Origin: a virus
Direction: 5' to 3' (one strand)
Length of the DNA stretch: 38,327 nucleotides
Virus record (IMG/VR): IMGVR_UViG_3300037460_000245
Location: 1-38,327 of that record
In this document: in pieces, positions 22,366 through 31,053 of the stretch
Layout of the letters: each line of letters opens with the position of its first letter
How positions within the stretch are numbered: position 1 is the first letter of the stretch
The notes under the pieces: model-generated
What the model was told of the DNA's origin: nothing
Seen by the model: the letters and a program-made list of their open reading frames with translations, nothing else
Database searches by the model: none
Position numbers and translations under genes: made by a program

Positions 22366-22373
22366 TAATTTTG
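22366..22373 (+). promoter_or_regulatory. -7 promoter box for terS (possibly leaderless)
   Basis: TAATTTTG matches TAnnTTTG and ends 4 nt before the ATG at 22378. Transcription should begin about at the start codon, so the mRNA would be leaderless or nearly so. No -33 TTG is seen at the usual spacing. Confidence 0.5.
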
Positions 22374-22377
22374 TGGT

Positions 22378-22854
22378 ATGGCAGCACCGATAAATAATAA
22401 ATTTTGGAAAGCACGTTCGAGACATGGACGTGATAAAATATTTAAAACACCTGATTGTTTATGGGATGGTGCTTGCGAGTATTTTCAAATGTGTGATGAT
22501 AATCCAGACTATGAGGTTAAGATATTTCAATTCCAAGGTGAGATAGTAGAAGGAAAACTACCTAAGAAAATGCCTTACACTCTTGAAGGACTCACTCTTT
22601 TCCTTAATGTTAATAGGAAGTATCTAGACGATTTAACAGATGATTTTTCACTAGTCGTAGAGCAAATTAAACAAACTTGCCATAATCAAAAGCTTACTGG
22701 AGCCGCACAAGGGTTCTTTGATTCTGGAATTATTGCAAGGGATTTAGGACTAAGAGATAAGACTGATAACGAGCATAACGTCAATATCGATTCTAAAATC
22801 TCCCTGAACGTAAACTTCAAAAACTTCGGAGCCGATGAATCAAAATCAAAATAG
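22378..22854 (+). CDS. terS: Terminase small subunit, P22 gp3-like DNA-packaging protein
   Basis: A 158-residue protein. It has the family layout NKFWKARSRHGRDKIFKTPDCLWDGACEYF, then a variable loop, MPYTLEGLTLFLNVNRKYL (the HTH-like helix set) and a C-terminal helix with TGAAQGFFDSGIIARDLGLR. TerS binds the packaging site and feeds DNA to TerL. Here terL is on the opposite strand about 14.6 kb away, an uncommon arrangement. It is the first gene of the rightward arm and is followed by a large repeat-bearing non-coding region that could hold the packaging site. Confidence 0.75.
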   Translation: MAAPINNKFWKARSRHGRDKIFKTPDCLWDGACEYFQMCDDNPDYEVKIFQFQGEIVEGKLPKKMPYTLEGLTLFLNVNRKYLDDLTDDFSLVVEQIKQTCHNQKLTGAAQGFFDSGIIARDLGLRDKTDNEHNVNIDSKISLNVNFKNFGADESKSK

Positions 22855-22905
22855 TTTGTAATTTTTATGTAAAAATCTTGTTTTCTATTGGATTTGCAAA
22901 AACGG

Positions 22906-22935
22906 ACCCTCTGCAAGCCCCTGCTTATAAGGGGG
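22906..22935 (+). repeat. Left flanking repeat of the tandem array
   Basis: Begins ACCCTCTGCAAGCCCCTGCT and ends in GGGGG. CCCCT and AGGGG inside it can form a 5-bp hairpin. A close copy lies at 23295-23322, so the pair brackets the 48-bp array. Confidence 0.7.
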
Positions 22936-22968
22936 TATGAAAACCTTTTTTAAGAAATTACAAAACCT

Positions 22969-23256
22969 TTTTAGCAAACTAAAAGTTCAAACTAAAAGTT
23001 GAAAATTTTAAAAGTGAAATCAAAAACTAAAAGTTCAAAGTTCAGGTTCAAAATTTTAAAAGTGTTTTTGAAAACTAAAAGTTCAAACTAAAAGTTCGAA
23101 AAATGAAAAGTGATTTAAAAAAGTAAAACTTTGTAAATCCAATTTCGAAAATGGAAAGTGTTTTTAAAAAGTTTAGGTTTGAACTTTAGGTTTGAAAAAA
23201 CAAAAGTATAATTTTGAACTTTAGGTTTGAAAAAATGGTTTTGAAAAATGAAAGTG
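22969..23256 (+). repeat. 48-bp tandem repeat array, six degenerate units
   Basis: The block ending AAAGTG recurs with its last base at 23016, 23064, 23112, 23160, 23208 (as AAAGTA) and 23256: five exact steps of 48 bp. Units contain one or two CTAAAAGTTCAAA-like words in the first half of the array and TTTAGGTTTGAA in the second. Sequence drifts but the period holds exactly, which points to selection on spacing or to young slippage. Stops occur in the frames I checked, so it is not coding. It fills most of a 598-nt gap between terS and the protease. Confidence 0.85.
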
Positions 23257-23294
23257 CTGGAGCAAAGTAAAAGTCTGACGAAAAGGTTTTGTCA

Positions 23295-23322
23295 ACCCTC
23301 TGTAAGCCACTGTTTATAGGGG
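23295..23322 (+). repeat. Right flanking repeat of the tandem array
   Basis: Begins ACCCTCTGTAAGCCACTGTT and ends TATAGGGG. It differs from 22906-22935 by a few substitutions and a short gap. It is followed by a T-rich stretch. Confidence 0.7.
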
Positions 23323-23440
23323 TCTATTTTTTAACTTTTACACTTTTTTGAAAGTTTGTAATAAAAACATAAAAAAATGAATAAGCGAAATTTCCCATTA
23401 CTAGTTTTCGTAGTTATAGAAATGATAATTTTTTTATGCC

Positions 23441-23448
23441 TAGTTTTG
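23441..23448 (+). promoter_or_regulatory. -7 promoter box for the protease gene (possibly leaderless)
   Basis: TAGTTTTG matches TAnnTTTG and ends 4 nt before the ATG at 23453, the same geometry as terS. No -33 box is visible. Confidence 0.5.
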
Positions 23449-23452
23449 TGAT

Positions 23453-24481
23453 ATGGATATATTTCTAGAATCCCGCATATGGTCAGATAGTTTTGATTTC
23501 TTCAAGTGGCAAGTAGACAACGCCACGGACAAGCAAGTCGACATTTACATTGCCGGAGTAGGTGGTAATGTTGATGCTGGTTTTGCAATCGCTAACTATA
23601 TAAAGTCGGTTAATGCAAGCGGTAAGAAAACTATTAACACGCATATACTATCCAATGCAGATAGTATCATGACCGTAATATTCCTTGCAGCACCCAAAGA
23701 GAACAGGACAATCGTTCAGAGTTCTACTATGTTTGTGCATGACCCTAGATTCATGGATTTATGGGACGTGACCAGCGAGGTAGCAGAGCAAGCAGCCGAG
23801 GCATTAAAGGTTCAAGAGGAGCGAATCGCTAATTGGTATGTCGGACAGGTCGAGGGGCTGTCTTATGACGAGGCCAAGGCCTTAATGAAGGGTGAAAAAA
23901 CATTATCCGCAAAGGATATGCTAGGCTATAAAATTGTATCGGACGTAAAAGAACACTTCGATATTGCAGCATTAAAAACTAATATAAAATCAAATATGTT
24001 TGGAAAAAAAGAACCAGTAAACGTGGTGTCCTTGAAGCAAGGCAGCGTTGAAGTTCAGGCCATTCACGAGGGAGTGTTGGCCGAAAAAACAGAGCTTAAG
24101 CGAGTAGGCTCTATGGAAGCCTTAACTGGCGAGTTTGTTATTGACAATAAGAAAGTTACCATTGCTGATAACAAGGTTACTGCTATTGTTAACGAATTTC
24201 CTCCTAAGAAGGAAGACGACGACGAGATTGAAGACCGTATCACTTCAGCAGTAGAAGCGGCAACGACTCCAATGTTGGAGACTATTGAGAACTTGACCAA
24301 TTTGGTTGAGAAAATGACGAATCAAAAGTCAACTCACACGCCTAAGAAAACTAACGTGAATAACGGTAGTGAAAGTAAGGACGAGACAAAAGAGGCTCGC
24401 AAGGCTTCAAGAGGTCGTCAGACTGACGCATTGAAAACGCGTCGTGAGAATGTTAATAAGCGAATTTCTAAAATCTCTTAG
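23453..24481 (+). CDS. Head maturation protease, ClpP-type, with scaffold-like C terminus
   Basis: A 342-residue protein. Residues 1-170 are a ClpP-like (S14) serine protease: IAGVGGNVDAGFAIANYI (about 33-50), ILSNADSIMTV with candidate Ser71, and MFVHDPRF with His96. Residues about 170-342 are charged with a coiled-coil stretch (EIEDRITSAVEAATTPMLET, LTNLVEKMTN) and a basic tail, as in protease-scaffold fusions. It would cleave itself and process head proteins during assembly. The major capsid gene follows after 2 nt. Confidence 0.8.
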   Translation: MDIFLESRIWSDSFDFFKWQVDNATDKQVDIYIAGVGGNVDAGFAIANYIKSVNASGKKTINTHILSNADSIMTVIFLAAPKENRTIVQSSTMFVHDPRFMDLWDVTSEVAEQAAEALKVQEERIANWYVGQVEGLSYDEAKALMKGEKTLSAKDMLGYKIVSDVKEHFDIAALKTNIKSNMFGKKEPVNVVSLKQGSVEVQAIHEGVLAEKTELKRVGSMEALTGEFVIDNKKVTIADNKVTAIVNEFPPKKEDDDEIEDRITSAVEAATTPMLETIENLTNLVEKMTNQKSTHTPKKTNVNNGSESKDETKEARKASRGRQTDALKTRRENVNKRISKIS

Positions 24482-24483
24482 TC

Positions 24484-25425
24484 ATGGTAGATGTATCAAA
24501 TTCAGCTTATAACGGTGGCTATTTAGATTTAATCTATTTAGTTTTTGACACCGAGAACGAAGTGGCGCAAAATGCGTTGGCTCATATAATGACAGGGATT
24601 AAAAAGAAGAAAGCTCTTCCAATCATGTCAACGACTGACAGTCCGTTTGGTGATTACACAGCGGATGTGCCTTCAGCAGCAACAGCAACTACAACTTATG
24701 ACGAACGCTCGGTTGAGCCTTTGCCTATGATGCTGTACGAGGAGTTTTTACCTGAAGACTGGAACGATGTTTGGGAAGAGTGGCAACCTGATGGTGACTT
24801 CACCAATGCAATGATTAAGCCTGAGGTATTAAATGCAATCTTAGCATTGTATTCAAATTCAATGGGTAGCCAAATTGCCGCTTTATTTTTCCAAGGCGAT
24901 ACAACTTTATTAGCAGACGACCCATTGAATAAATTCAACGGTATCGTTACTCGCGCTATTGCAGACGTGAACGTGCCTAAGGTGACACCCGCAGGAGTTA
25001 TTATTGCTGGTAATGTTGTAGCAGTTATTAAGGCTTTTTGGGCGGCAATTCCTGACAAGTATTTCAACAATCCGGATTATCTTATCATGATGAACATGAC
25101 AGATTATCGTTTGCTTCAAACAGCAAATATTGCTCTTAAAGAAGCGTTTGACGGTGTGTTGAATCAGGCGGAATTGAATGTGTACATTAGCACAAAAATT
25201 ATAGGGTTAGTTTCAATGCCTAAAGATTACGTTTTAGGTGGTGTTGCAACTTCCGATAGGGCATCGACTCAATTCTTTATGGCAATGGATCAGGATGAAA
25301 ATTCCGAAAAGCCACGTATTGAGCGAAAAGCTAATGGTTCTAAATACTTTTTCATCCGTATCGATGTTAAAGCTGATGCGAATTACAGAGAAGCTACTGA
25401 GGTTTTACTTTACGAACCAGCATAA
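24484..25425 (+). CDS. Major capsid protein (HK97-like)
   Basis: A 313-residue protein directly after the protease. The sequence suits an HK97-fold capsid protein: no catalytic motif, long helix (WNDVWEEWQPDGDFTNAMIK onward), beta-rich P-domain-like parts and a C-terminal strand (YFFIRIDVKADANYREATEV). TDYRLLQTANIALKEAF lies in the typical mid-region. I see no N-terminal delta domain, so the scaffold is probably the protease C terminus. It would form the icosahedral shell. The next gene overlaps its stop (TAATG). Confidence 0.78.
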   Translation: MVDVSNSAYNGGYLDLIYLVFDTENEVAQNALAHIMTGIKKKKALPIMSTTDSPFGDYTADVPSAATATTTYDERSVEPLPMMLYEEFLPEDWNDVWEEWQPDGDFTNAMIKPEVLNAILALYSNSMGSQIAALFFQGDTTLLADDPLNKFNGIVTRAIADVNVPKVTPAGVIIAGNVVAVIKAFWAAIPDKYFNNPDYLIMMNMTDYRLLQTANIALKEAFDGVLNQAELNVYISTKIIGLVSMPKDYVLGGVATSDRASTQFFMAMDQDENSEKPRIERKANGSKYFFIRIDVKADANYREATEVLLYEPA

Positions 25426-25991
25426 TGAGTTGCAAGTTAACTAAAGATATTTTGTTTGATTGCGACAATCCCGTTCAGGGTGGTATCGAGGGATATGAGT
25501 ACATCATGGATTTTTCAGCATGGAGACAGGCTAAAATTGATGGACTCATAACCGTTGATGGTGTAACAAATGAAATAAGCGCAATTGTTCTACCTCCAGG
25601 AGGTGAACGCGCATGGAAATTCAGCGTAAGTAAAGCAAGCCAAATTGTTGCAACTGCTCCTATTCGTCAGGTTGACGGAGTGGACGGGTTTGACCATACG
25701 GTACAAACTAGAGTTGCAACCGTTGAACAGCTTGACGTTGAGGAGATTTCAAACATGCGATTTAACAAAGTTGTTATTATCGTGGTATTATCTGAAGGTC
25801 GTGCAAGAGTTTACGGTGATAACATTGGGTTGAGACTCAATGAATTTGACCTAAACGAGGGCGACGCTGGAACCGCTGGAACAATAGCATTCACAGCCGC
25901 AACCGATTCGAGAACAGCCCCAGAGATTGACGCGCCAGCATTAGTTGCTAAGGACGTTGACCTTGAGGCTTTATTAACACCAACCGCTTAA
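25425..25991 (+). CDS. Virion structural protein after the capsid gene (decoration or tail tube?)
   Basis: A 188-residue protein (MSCKLTKDILFDCDNPVQGG), beta-rich, with YEYIMDFSAWRQAKI and a Thr/Ala-rich acidic end (GTIAFTAATDSRTAPEIDAP). Position right after the major capsid gene suggests a head decoration protein or a tail tube; the sequence does not settle which. Codon use and the TAATG overlap fit the head operon. Confidence 0.5.
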   Translation: MSCKLTKDILFDCDNPVQGGIEGYEYIMDFSAWRQAKIDGLITVDGVTNEISAIVLPPGGERAWKFSVSKASQIVATAPIRQVDGVDGFDHTVQTRVATVEQLDVEEISNMRFNKVVIIVVLSEGRARVYGDNIGLRLNEFDLNEGDAGTAGTIAFTAATDSRTAPEIDAPALVAKDVDLEALLTPTA

Positions 25992-26001
25992 TTAAACAAA
26001 A

Positions 26002-26472
26002 ATGAGTGAATTAAATAATTTATTAAAACCTCAGCTAATTGAATTGGCTGAGGATATTTTAAAAATCGACTTAAAGTCGGATGATACAAAGAACGAGATT
26101 ATCGCAAAAATTGATGAGTCTCAAGTGGAAAACAAGAATGCTTTAATCGACGAAGCCATAGAGTTGATTAGGAGTAAGCCTGTAAAGGAATTGCTCCCAG
26201 ACCAAAAAGACTTCAATATTAAAGCCTATGACCGCTTTTCGTTCTTAACTCTTGATAAGTTAAGACGCACTAAGCAAGTGCTAGGTAAAGGAGAGCAGGA
26301 AGAACTTGACAAGCTTAAAAAAGTAGTACTCAAGCAAGAGGGGAAAACTCCTCTAAAGAGTAATACTTACAAAGTGGCTTCAAAACTTATTCGATTAGTC
26401 GAAGGGGTGCCGGTTCCAAATGCTGTTTATAACTCATTTTCGGACTACGCGAAAGAAAAACTTTTTGTTTAA
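26002..26472 (+). CDS. Hypothetical head-region protein with SAP/Rho-N-like N terminus
   Basis: A 156-residue acidic-to-basic protein. The first 35 residues (LLKPQLIELAEDILKIDLKS...TKNEIIAKI) fit a helix-extended loop-helix of the SAP/LEM/Rho-N kind. The rest is helical and Lys-rich (LDKLRRTKQVLGKGEQEELD). It may bind nucleic acid or cap a head vertex. A strong terminator follows. Confidence 0.5.
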   Translation: MSELNNLLKPQLIELAEDILKIDLKSDDTKNEIIAKIDESQVENKNALIDEAIELIRSKPVKELLPDQKDFNIKAYDRFSFLTLDKLRRTKQVLGKGEQEELDKLKKVVLKQEGKTPLKSNTYKVASKLIRLVEGVPVPNAVYNSFSDYAKEKLFV

Positions 26473-26505
26473 TAAGTTTCGTATTAAGTTACGTAATATC
26501 AGTTT

Positions 26506-26542
26506 AATCCCTATCTATTTAATTAGATAGGGATTTTTTTTT
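26506..26542 (+). terminator. Strong rho-independent terminator
   Basis: AATCCCTATCTA (26506-26517) pairs perfectly with TAGATAGGGATT (26524-26535) around a 6-nt loop, and nine T residues follow (26534-26542). It separates the capsid genes from the portal gene. A promoter box begins on the last T. Confidence 0.9.
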
Positions 26543-26549
26543 AACTTTG
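26542..26549 (+). promoter_or_regulatory. -7 promoter box for the portal operon
   Basis: TAACTTTG matches TAnnTTTG and lies directly after the terminator. Initiation would be near 26556, 9 nt before the ATG at 26565. Confidence 0.6.
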
Positions 26550-26564
26550 TTTCAAATTAATGAT

Positions 26565-27956
26565 ATGGACAATAGCGACGGGGCAGACGTAAAAAATCAA
26601 GGAGACAAAAAAACGTACACTATTAATACGGTTCAGCACTCGGCATACATCAAGCGACTGGCTGTTGAAAGGTATAGGAATTATCAATGGTATATCCCTT
26701 ACGACCTCGATAATCTTTACCCGAATAAAATAAAAGCAATAGCGGAGCGTTCGACTACTACCTCGGCATGTATTGTAACTCATTCGGATTTTTTAAGCGG
26801 GTTGGGATTTGGTGATGATATTAATAAAATCATTATAAACCGTGAAGGATGGACGCTTGAAGGATTATTAAAAGACAAGACGGCTGACTATTCAGAGTAT
26901 AAGGGATGCGGATTCCATTTTAATTACAATCGACTAGGTGTAATTGTTGAGATTAACGAAATTCCATTCGAGGGGTTAAGATGGGCGAAAGCTCAAGCTG
27001 GTTTGTATTACTCTGACGAATGGGATGAGGTTGGAATGATAAGTAATCGGGTGATTAAATACAATAAATTCAACCCAGCAAAAGCCATTGACGAAATTAA
27101 CGAGGTCGGGATTGAGAATTACAATGGCCAAGTACTGTATTTTATTCCTAAAAAGAGGGATATTTATACCGTGTGTCGTTTCGACATGGCTGTGAATGAT
27201 GCTCAATACGAGGACGAGGCGACAATTGGAAGACTTCGAGGTATACAGAACGATTACGCAATGGGTGGTATTATAAAGCTGCCAATGGCATTGCTTGACG
27301 ATGAGCAATTTGCGGACACAAAAGACAAATTACAAGGGAATCACAAAGGCGCGAAAAATACCCAGTCATGGGCGTTAGTTCCAGCCGTCAATGAGGACAT
27401 GTTTAAGGGTAAAATGTTTGAACCAAACGTAAGACAAAACATTGACCGCTTAACGGAAAACCAAGAAAACAGAGCAGAGGCGAACATATTCAAAGCATAC
27501 CAGATGCCCCCTATATTGTGTGGGGTTTCAAAAGACGGAATGTTTAATCAAGACCAATTTGCTGACGCTTTCGACTACTACAACACCAAGACAGAAGACG
27601 AGCGCACATTGATTGAGAAAGTTTTTAATATGTTTTGGCCTTTTACCGAGTGGTACAATGGGAAAGAGTTAGAGATATTGCCGAAGGAGTATATCTCAAG
27701 ACGCGAAGGTTCTGGAGGCGGAGAAATTGAAAGCGACGACCCTGCAATTGCAGAAAAAGAGGCGCTAAAAATTAAACAAGAGGCTCAAGCAAAACTAAAG
27801 GGAACAGCCAGCGGCACTGAAAGTTTGTTGTCTATACAGCAAAGTGTAAAAGACGGAGTGACGACATACGCCGCCGCATTAACGATGCTTGACGAATTGT
27901 TTGGATTCGATGAGGAAACAGCTAAAAAATTATTAGGAGAGGAGTTCGCAAAATGA
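26565..27956 (+). CDS. Portal protein
   Basis: A 463-residue protein starting MDNSDGADVKNQGDKKTYTI. An in-frame TTG at 26547 lies inside the promoter box, so I use the ATG. The protein has the portal layout: LYPNKIKAIAERSTTTSACI and LSGLGFG near the start, GLRWAKAQAGLYYS in the wing, a stem region with RLTENQENRAEANIFKAYQM, and FNQDQFADAFDYYN before an acidic C terminus. It forms the dodecameric DNA channel and docks TerL. It lies downstream of the capsid gene, the reverse of the common order, and overlaps the next gene as ATGA. Confidence 0.8.
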   Translation: MDNSDGADVKNQGDKKTYTINTVQHSAYIKRLAVERYRNYQWYIPYDLDNLYPNKIKAIAERSTTTSACIVTHSDFLSGLGFGDDINKIIINREGWTLEGLLKDKTADYSEYKGCGFHFNYNRLGVIVEINEIPFEGLRWAKAQAGLYYSDEWDEVGMISNRVIKYNKFNPAKAIDEINEVGIENYNGQVLYFIPKKRDIYTVCRFDMAVNDAQYEDEATIGRLRGIQNDYAMGGIIKLPMALLDDEQFADTKDKLQGNHKGAKNTQSWALVPAVNEDMFKGKMFEPNVRQNIDRLTENQENRAEANIFKAYQMPPILCGVSKDGMFNQDQFADAFDYYNTKTEDERTLIEKVFNMFWPFTEWYNGKELEILPKEYISRREGSGGGEIESDDPAIAEKEALKIKQEAQAKLKGTASGTESLLSIQQSVKDGVTTYAAALTMLDELFGFDEETAKKLLGEEFAK

Positions 27957-28456
27957 CACTACTAACACTAGAAAGAATAAGACAGACGAGGGGAATTAGT
28001 CGAACGTTTGAATCGACTAGGTTTGATTCATTCGAAAAGGAGGCAAGAAAGACACATTTAAAGCAAGTTATTGGTGCCTCGTTGTATACTGACCTAATTA
28101 ACAATCCAACCGATGCAAAGTATGTAACTTTGCTTAATGGAGAGGATTACGTTAAGGATAAAAAGACTATTGAGTTTTCTGGAGTACTTGAGTATTTAGC
28201 TTACGCCTGGCTATTTATTAATGCGACTGAGGGAGACGATTTTCAATCTAATATTGGTACGGTAAATTTCAACCAACAAAATCAATTTACTCAAAGACCT
28301 GGAAGCAAATCACGCACTTTTAGTAAGTATCAGGATGCTATGATAATCTATAAAAATGAAATTATTGATTATTTAAGAGAAAAAAAATCAATATATCCTC
28401 TATGGGAGGGCAACGACAAGGATAAAAGGGGCAAATATATTTTTATTTCGATATAA
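27953..28456 (+). CDS. Head-tail connector-like protein
   Basis: A 167-residue protein with TFESTRFDSFEKEARKTHLK, LLNGEDYVKDKKTIEFSGVL and a long C-terminal helix (KYQDAMIIYKNEIIDYLREK). This pattern and the position after the portal fit the adaptor (gp6-like) proteins of siphoviruses. It is translationally coupled to the portal gene. Assigned by context and shape. Confidence 0.55.
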   Translation: MTLLTLERIRQTRGISRTFESTRFDSFEKEARKTHLKQVIGASLYTDLINNPTDAKYVTLLNGEDYVKDKKTIEFSGVLEYLAYAWLFINATEGDDFQSNIGTVNFNQQNQFTQRPGSKSRTFSKYQDAMIIYKNEIIDYLREKKSIYPLWEGNDKDKRGKYIFISI

Positions 28457-28917
28457 TGACCACCGCAAAAAAAATAATACTCAATAGTCTTGAAGAGTTT
28501 AACGACTCTTTAAGGGATGAATTTGTCCGAAAGGGCATAAATGACACGCGTCATGCTTCGGATTCGTTAAGAGCCATACAGGAGAGCGAGAAGGTGTTCC
28601 AATCGGTTGGGTCTGATTACATTGAGGTACTTGATAAAGGTCGAGGGCCGGGCACTGGCATTCCAGTGGATAATTTAAGGCAGTGGATAATAAGCAAGTT
28701 AGGTATTACAGAAGACAAAGACATTGCAAGGGTTAATTATTTTGTTCAGAAGAAAGCTGTTGAAAAAGGGTCTGACATTTTTCTTAACCCATCCAAAGGC
28801 CTTGAGATTGATGAAAAAATACCAGATTTCACAAAGGATTTAACAAAAAAATTGCAAATTCATGCTGTTGCAGACGTAAAAAAACAGTTAAACTTTTTTA
28901 GTAGCCAAAGAATATGA
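28456..28917 (+). CDS. HK97 gp10-like neck protein
   Basis: A 153-residue protein with SDYIEVLDKGRGPGTGIPVD, NLRQWIISKLGI and a further helix set with FVQKKAVEKGSDIF. The GRGPG plus W-helix pattern is characteristic of the HK97 gp10/tail-completion family. It would act at the head-tail joint. Coupled to both neighbours. Confidence 0.65.
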   Translation: MTTAKKIILNSLEEFNDSLRDEFVRKGINDTRHASDSLRAIQESEKVFQSVGSDYIEVLDKGRGPGTGIPVDNLRQWIISKLGITEDKDIARVNYFVQKKAVEKGSDIFLNPSKGLEIDEKIPDFTKDLTKKLQIHAVADVKKQLNFFSSQRI

Positions 28918-29846
28918 GCGTATCAGTAATAGATTATCCAGTTAAGATAGCAGGGCAAAATATATTCCCTGGCAATTCTCCGCTTGAAGTGACATTTAAG
29001 CGGGAGGATTTGCAGATAACGTCCATAGAACAGGGTGCAGGCAATACTATTGTTATAAATGTGCCTATCGATGTAACTAGTAGCTTAAATGTTGGCGAAT
29101 ATATATTTTTAAATTCCTTTACGTTGAATGTGACCGCCGAAGTGTTGGAAATTAGTACAACACAAATCAGAATAAACAGTCAATGGTTATTTAACAACGA
29201 CGACGGATATATAAATTACAAGCAAAATTATTATTTAGAAATTGATACGGTAAGCGATGTTAATGTCAATATTAAAATACTTCCTTTCACTTTGACCGAC
29301 GACGGGAAAGCTAACGGGGAAATAATATTTGATTTATCTATAATTAACGATTTGAATCCTGTTAATTTTCCAAAATTCACGGGGTCTACGGGCTTAGGTG
29401 GAGATACTGCTATTAAATTTAATATTCGTTATCGTGAACAATGGAGGGAATTAAATGGAGGAGCCTATGCTTTTATTAACAACCCAATGATTATAACTCC
29501 TGCCATAATACTTGGAGAGGTTGAACAGTTTACCAATGCATTTTCAGAGCCTCAGTATTATGTGGGTTATCCTAACGGCGCGGTCTACTTGCATTCAGAC
29601 AGTGACCCAGCAGGAGGGGAGTTTTATAATTTTTATTACGACGAATTGGATTTAAATAAAGATTCTATCAGGAACAATATGCCTTTCGGAACTTTTTTAT
29701 CTGTAAATTATGGCAAAATATTTGCGCTAATGTATAATTTAGATTTACTTGAAGGTACTGAATATGTGCAGATAAGGGCAGAGGTTGGAACTCTTCCAGA
29801 ATACAACCCTGAGGAATATAGTGAGGAATATAATATAGGACAATAA
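28914..29846 (+). CDS. Virion structural protein, beta-rich
   Basis: A 310-residue protein (MSVSVIDYPVKIAGQNIFPG) of repeated beta strands, with Asn/Asp-rich turns and an aromatic C-terminal half (GGEFYNFYYDELDLNK). Order before the tape measure suggests a tail tube or tail-tip protein. No recognised motif. Coupled with the next gene (TAATG). Confidence 0.5.
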   Translation: MSVSVIDYPVKIAGQNIFPGNSPLEVTFKREDLQITSIEQGAGNTIVINVPIDVTSSLNVGEYIFLNSFTLNVTAEVLEISTTQIRINSQWLFNNDDGYINYKQNYYLEIDTVSDVNVNIKILPFTLTDDGKANGEIIFDLSIINDLNPVNFPKFTGSTGLGGDTAIKFNIRYREQWRELNGGAYAFINNPMIITPAIILGEVEQFTNAFSEPQYYVGYPNGAVYLHSDSDPAGGEFYNFYYDELDLNKDSIRNNMPFGTFLSVNYGKIFALMYNLDLLEGTEYVQIRAEVGTLPEYNPEEYSEEYNIGQ

Positions 29847-30631
29847 TGAGCAACAATAGAGCAGAGCAACAGGCAATAATAGACGGATTGACCGCTACGG
29901 TCGATTTAATCGAAGACAAAGCGGCAAGAAGTCAGGACGGATATGTGTTCAAAAAAGACATGGTAGGCACGAAATCCATAAGCGGCACAGGCAGCGAAAT
30001 CCTGTCGTTTGCGGCTATTGACCAGTTTACCGTGACATTAACAGGCGCAGGGGTTGCAACTATAACTATTCAGGATTTAGAGATTGGGCAAAAAGGCAAA
30101 ATCTTAATCACCAAGGCAGTTGCTAGCATGAATATTATCATACAAGGATGCGACAATGTGGATATTGGGGAGCTTTTAAGAACTGGGAGTTTTTATCTTG
30201 AGGTTGTTAATATTGGTGGTGAGGTTGTTATGACGCAATTGGGAGAGGGCAGAAAAGGAACCATTGCTTCAGTTTCAAGTACTACTAATTTTACAGTTGC
30301 TCAAGTATTTTACATTAGATATGAAATTATTGGAAATAGATGCATAGTTGATGCTAGAATATCGGGAACAGTGACCAGTGCAGGGGATGATTTTGCTTTA
30401 AAATTTACAGGGAGAGAATTCGGCACGTTATTATATGATAATGACGACACCTTCGACGGGATTTCAGGCTCGGCATACGTCGCTAGGTCGTCAGGCTCAT
30501 TAACAAATTCAGGCACCGCAGCAATACAAGACGATTTAACCACCCATACGATTCGTGTATTCGGTTCTGAATTGTTCACGTCGGCAGAAATGACTATCGT
30601 TAGTATTCATTTAGATTTTGAAATAAAATGA
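29846..30631 (+). CDS. Virion protein with fibre-like beta structure
   Basis: A 261-residue protein. The first 30 residues are a coiled helix (SNNRAEQQAIIDGLTATVDL), then beta-rich repeats of Gly/Thr/Ser (TLTGAGVATITIQDLEIGQ), ending STTNFTVAQVF onward in a compact C domain. It resembles a short tail fibre or knob-shaft protein. Overlaps the next gene as ATGA. Confidence 0.5.
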   Translation: MSNNRAEQQAIIDGLTATVDLIEDKAARSQDGYVFKKDMVGTKSISGTGSEILSFAAIDQFTVTLTGAGVATITIQDLEIGQKGKILITKAVASMNIIIQGCDNVDIGELLRTGSFYLEVVNIGGEVVMTQLGEGRKGTIASVSSTTNFTVAQVFYIRYEIIGNRCIVDARISGTVTSAGDDFALKFTGREFGTLLYDNDDTFDGISGSAYVARSSGSLTNSGTAAIQDDLTTHTIRVFGSELFTSAEMTIVSIHLDFEIK

Positions 30632-31053
30632 TATACAAAGTAATAACCCCCGAATCCGAAGCCGATCCGAATTACGCACAGTTCGAATACATGCTCGGCT
30701 GGTATGATTTTAATGGTAATTGGCAACAGTACTTGTTTACCGATTGGGATAATAAGCGGAAATATGACAATGAGGTCTTTAATAATAAGCAAAAAGAGTC
30801 AGGCAGTGTTATAGGGTCAATCTTGAATGACGAAGAGGACAGGGTATTATTGACCGTCGAGGATTCAACGCTTCAAGATGTTCAAGTATTTTTATCTATA
30901 TTCAGAAATGAGCGAGTCATAAGGATTTTCAAGGATGGGACTACTCAAGCAGTGGCTCCCGATAGTAATTCTGTTACTTATCCACAAAGAGGGATAAGAT
31001 ACCAGTTTGGATTTGAATTAATACAGGTTCCTAGTTATGAAATTAGAGGTTAA
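30628..31053 (+). CDS. Tail protein, hypothetical
   Basis: A 141-residue protein (MIYKVITPESEADPNYAQFE) with FEYMLGWYDFNGNWQQYLFT. A beta-sandwich look and place just upstream of the large tail protein suggest a distal tail component. No named family recognised. It overlaps the following gene by 17 nt. Confidence 0.5.
   Translation: MIYKVITPESEADPNYAQFEYMLGWYDFNGNWQQYLFTDWDNKRKYDNEVFNNKQKESGSVIGSILNDEEDRVLLTVEDSTLQDVQVFLSIFRNERVIRIFKDGTTQAVAPDSNSVTYPQRGIRYQFGFELIQVPSYEIRG

Noticed and set aside
22969-23256. CRISPR array
   Set aside because: The 48-bp units are continuous degenerate repeats with no unique spacers and no cas genes nearby.
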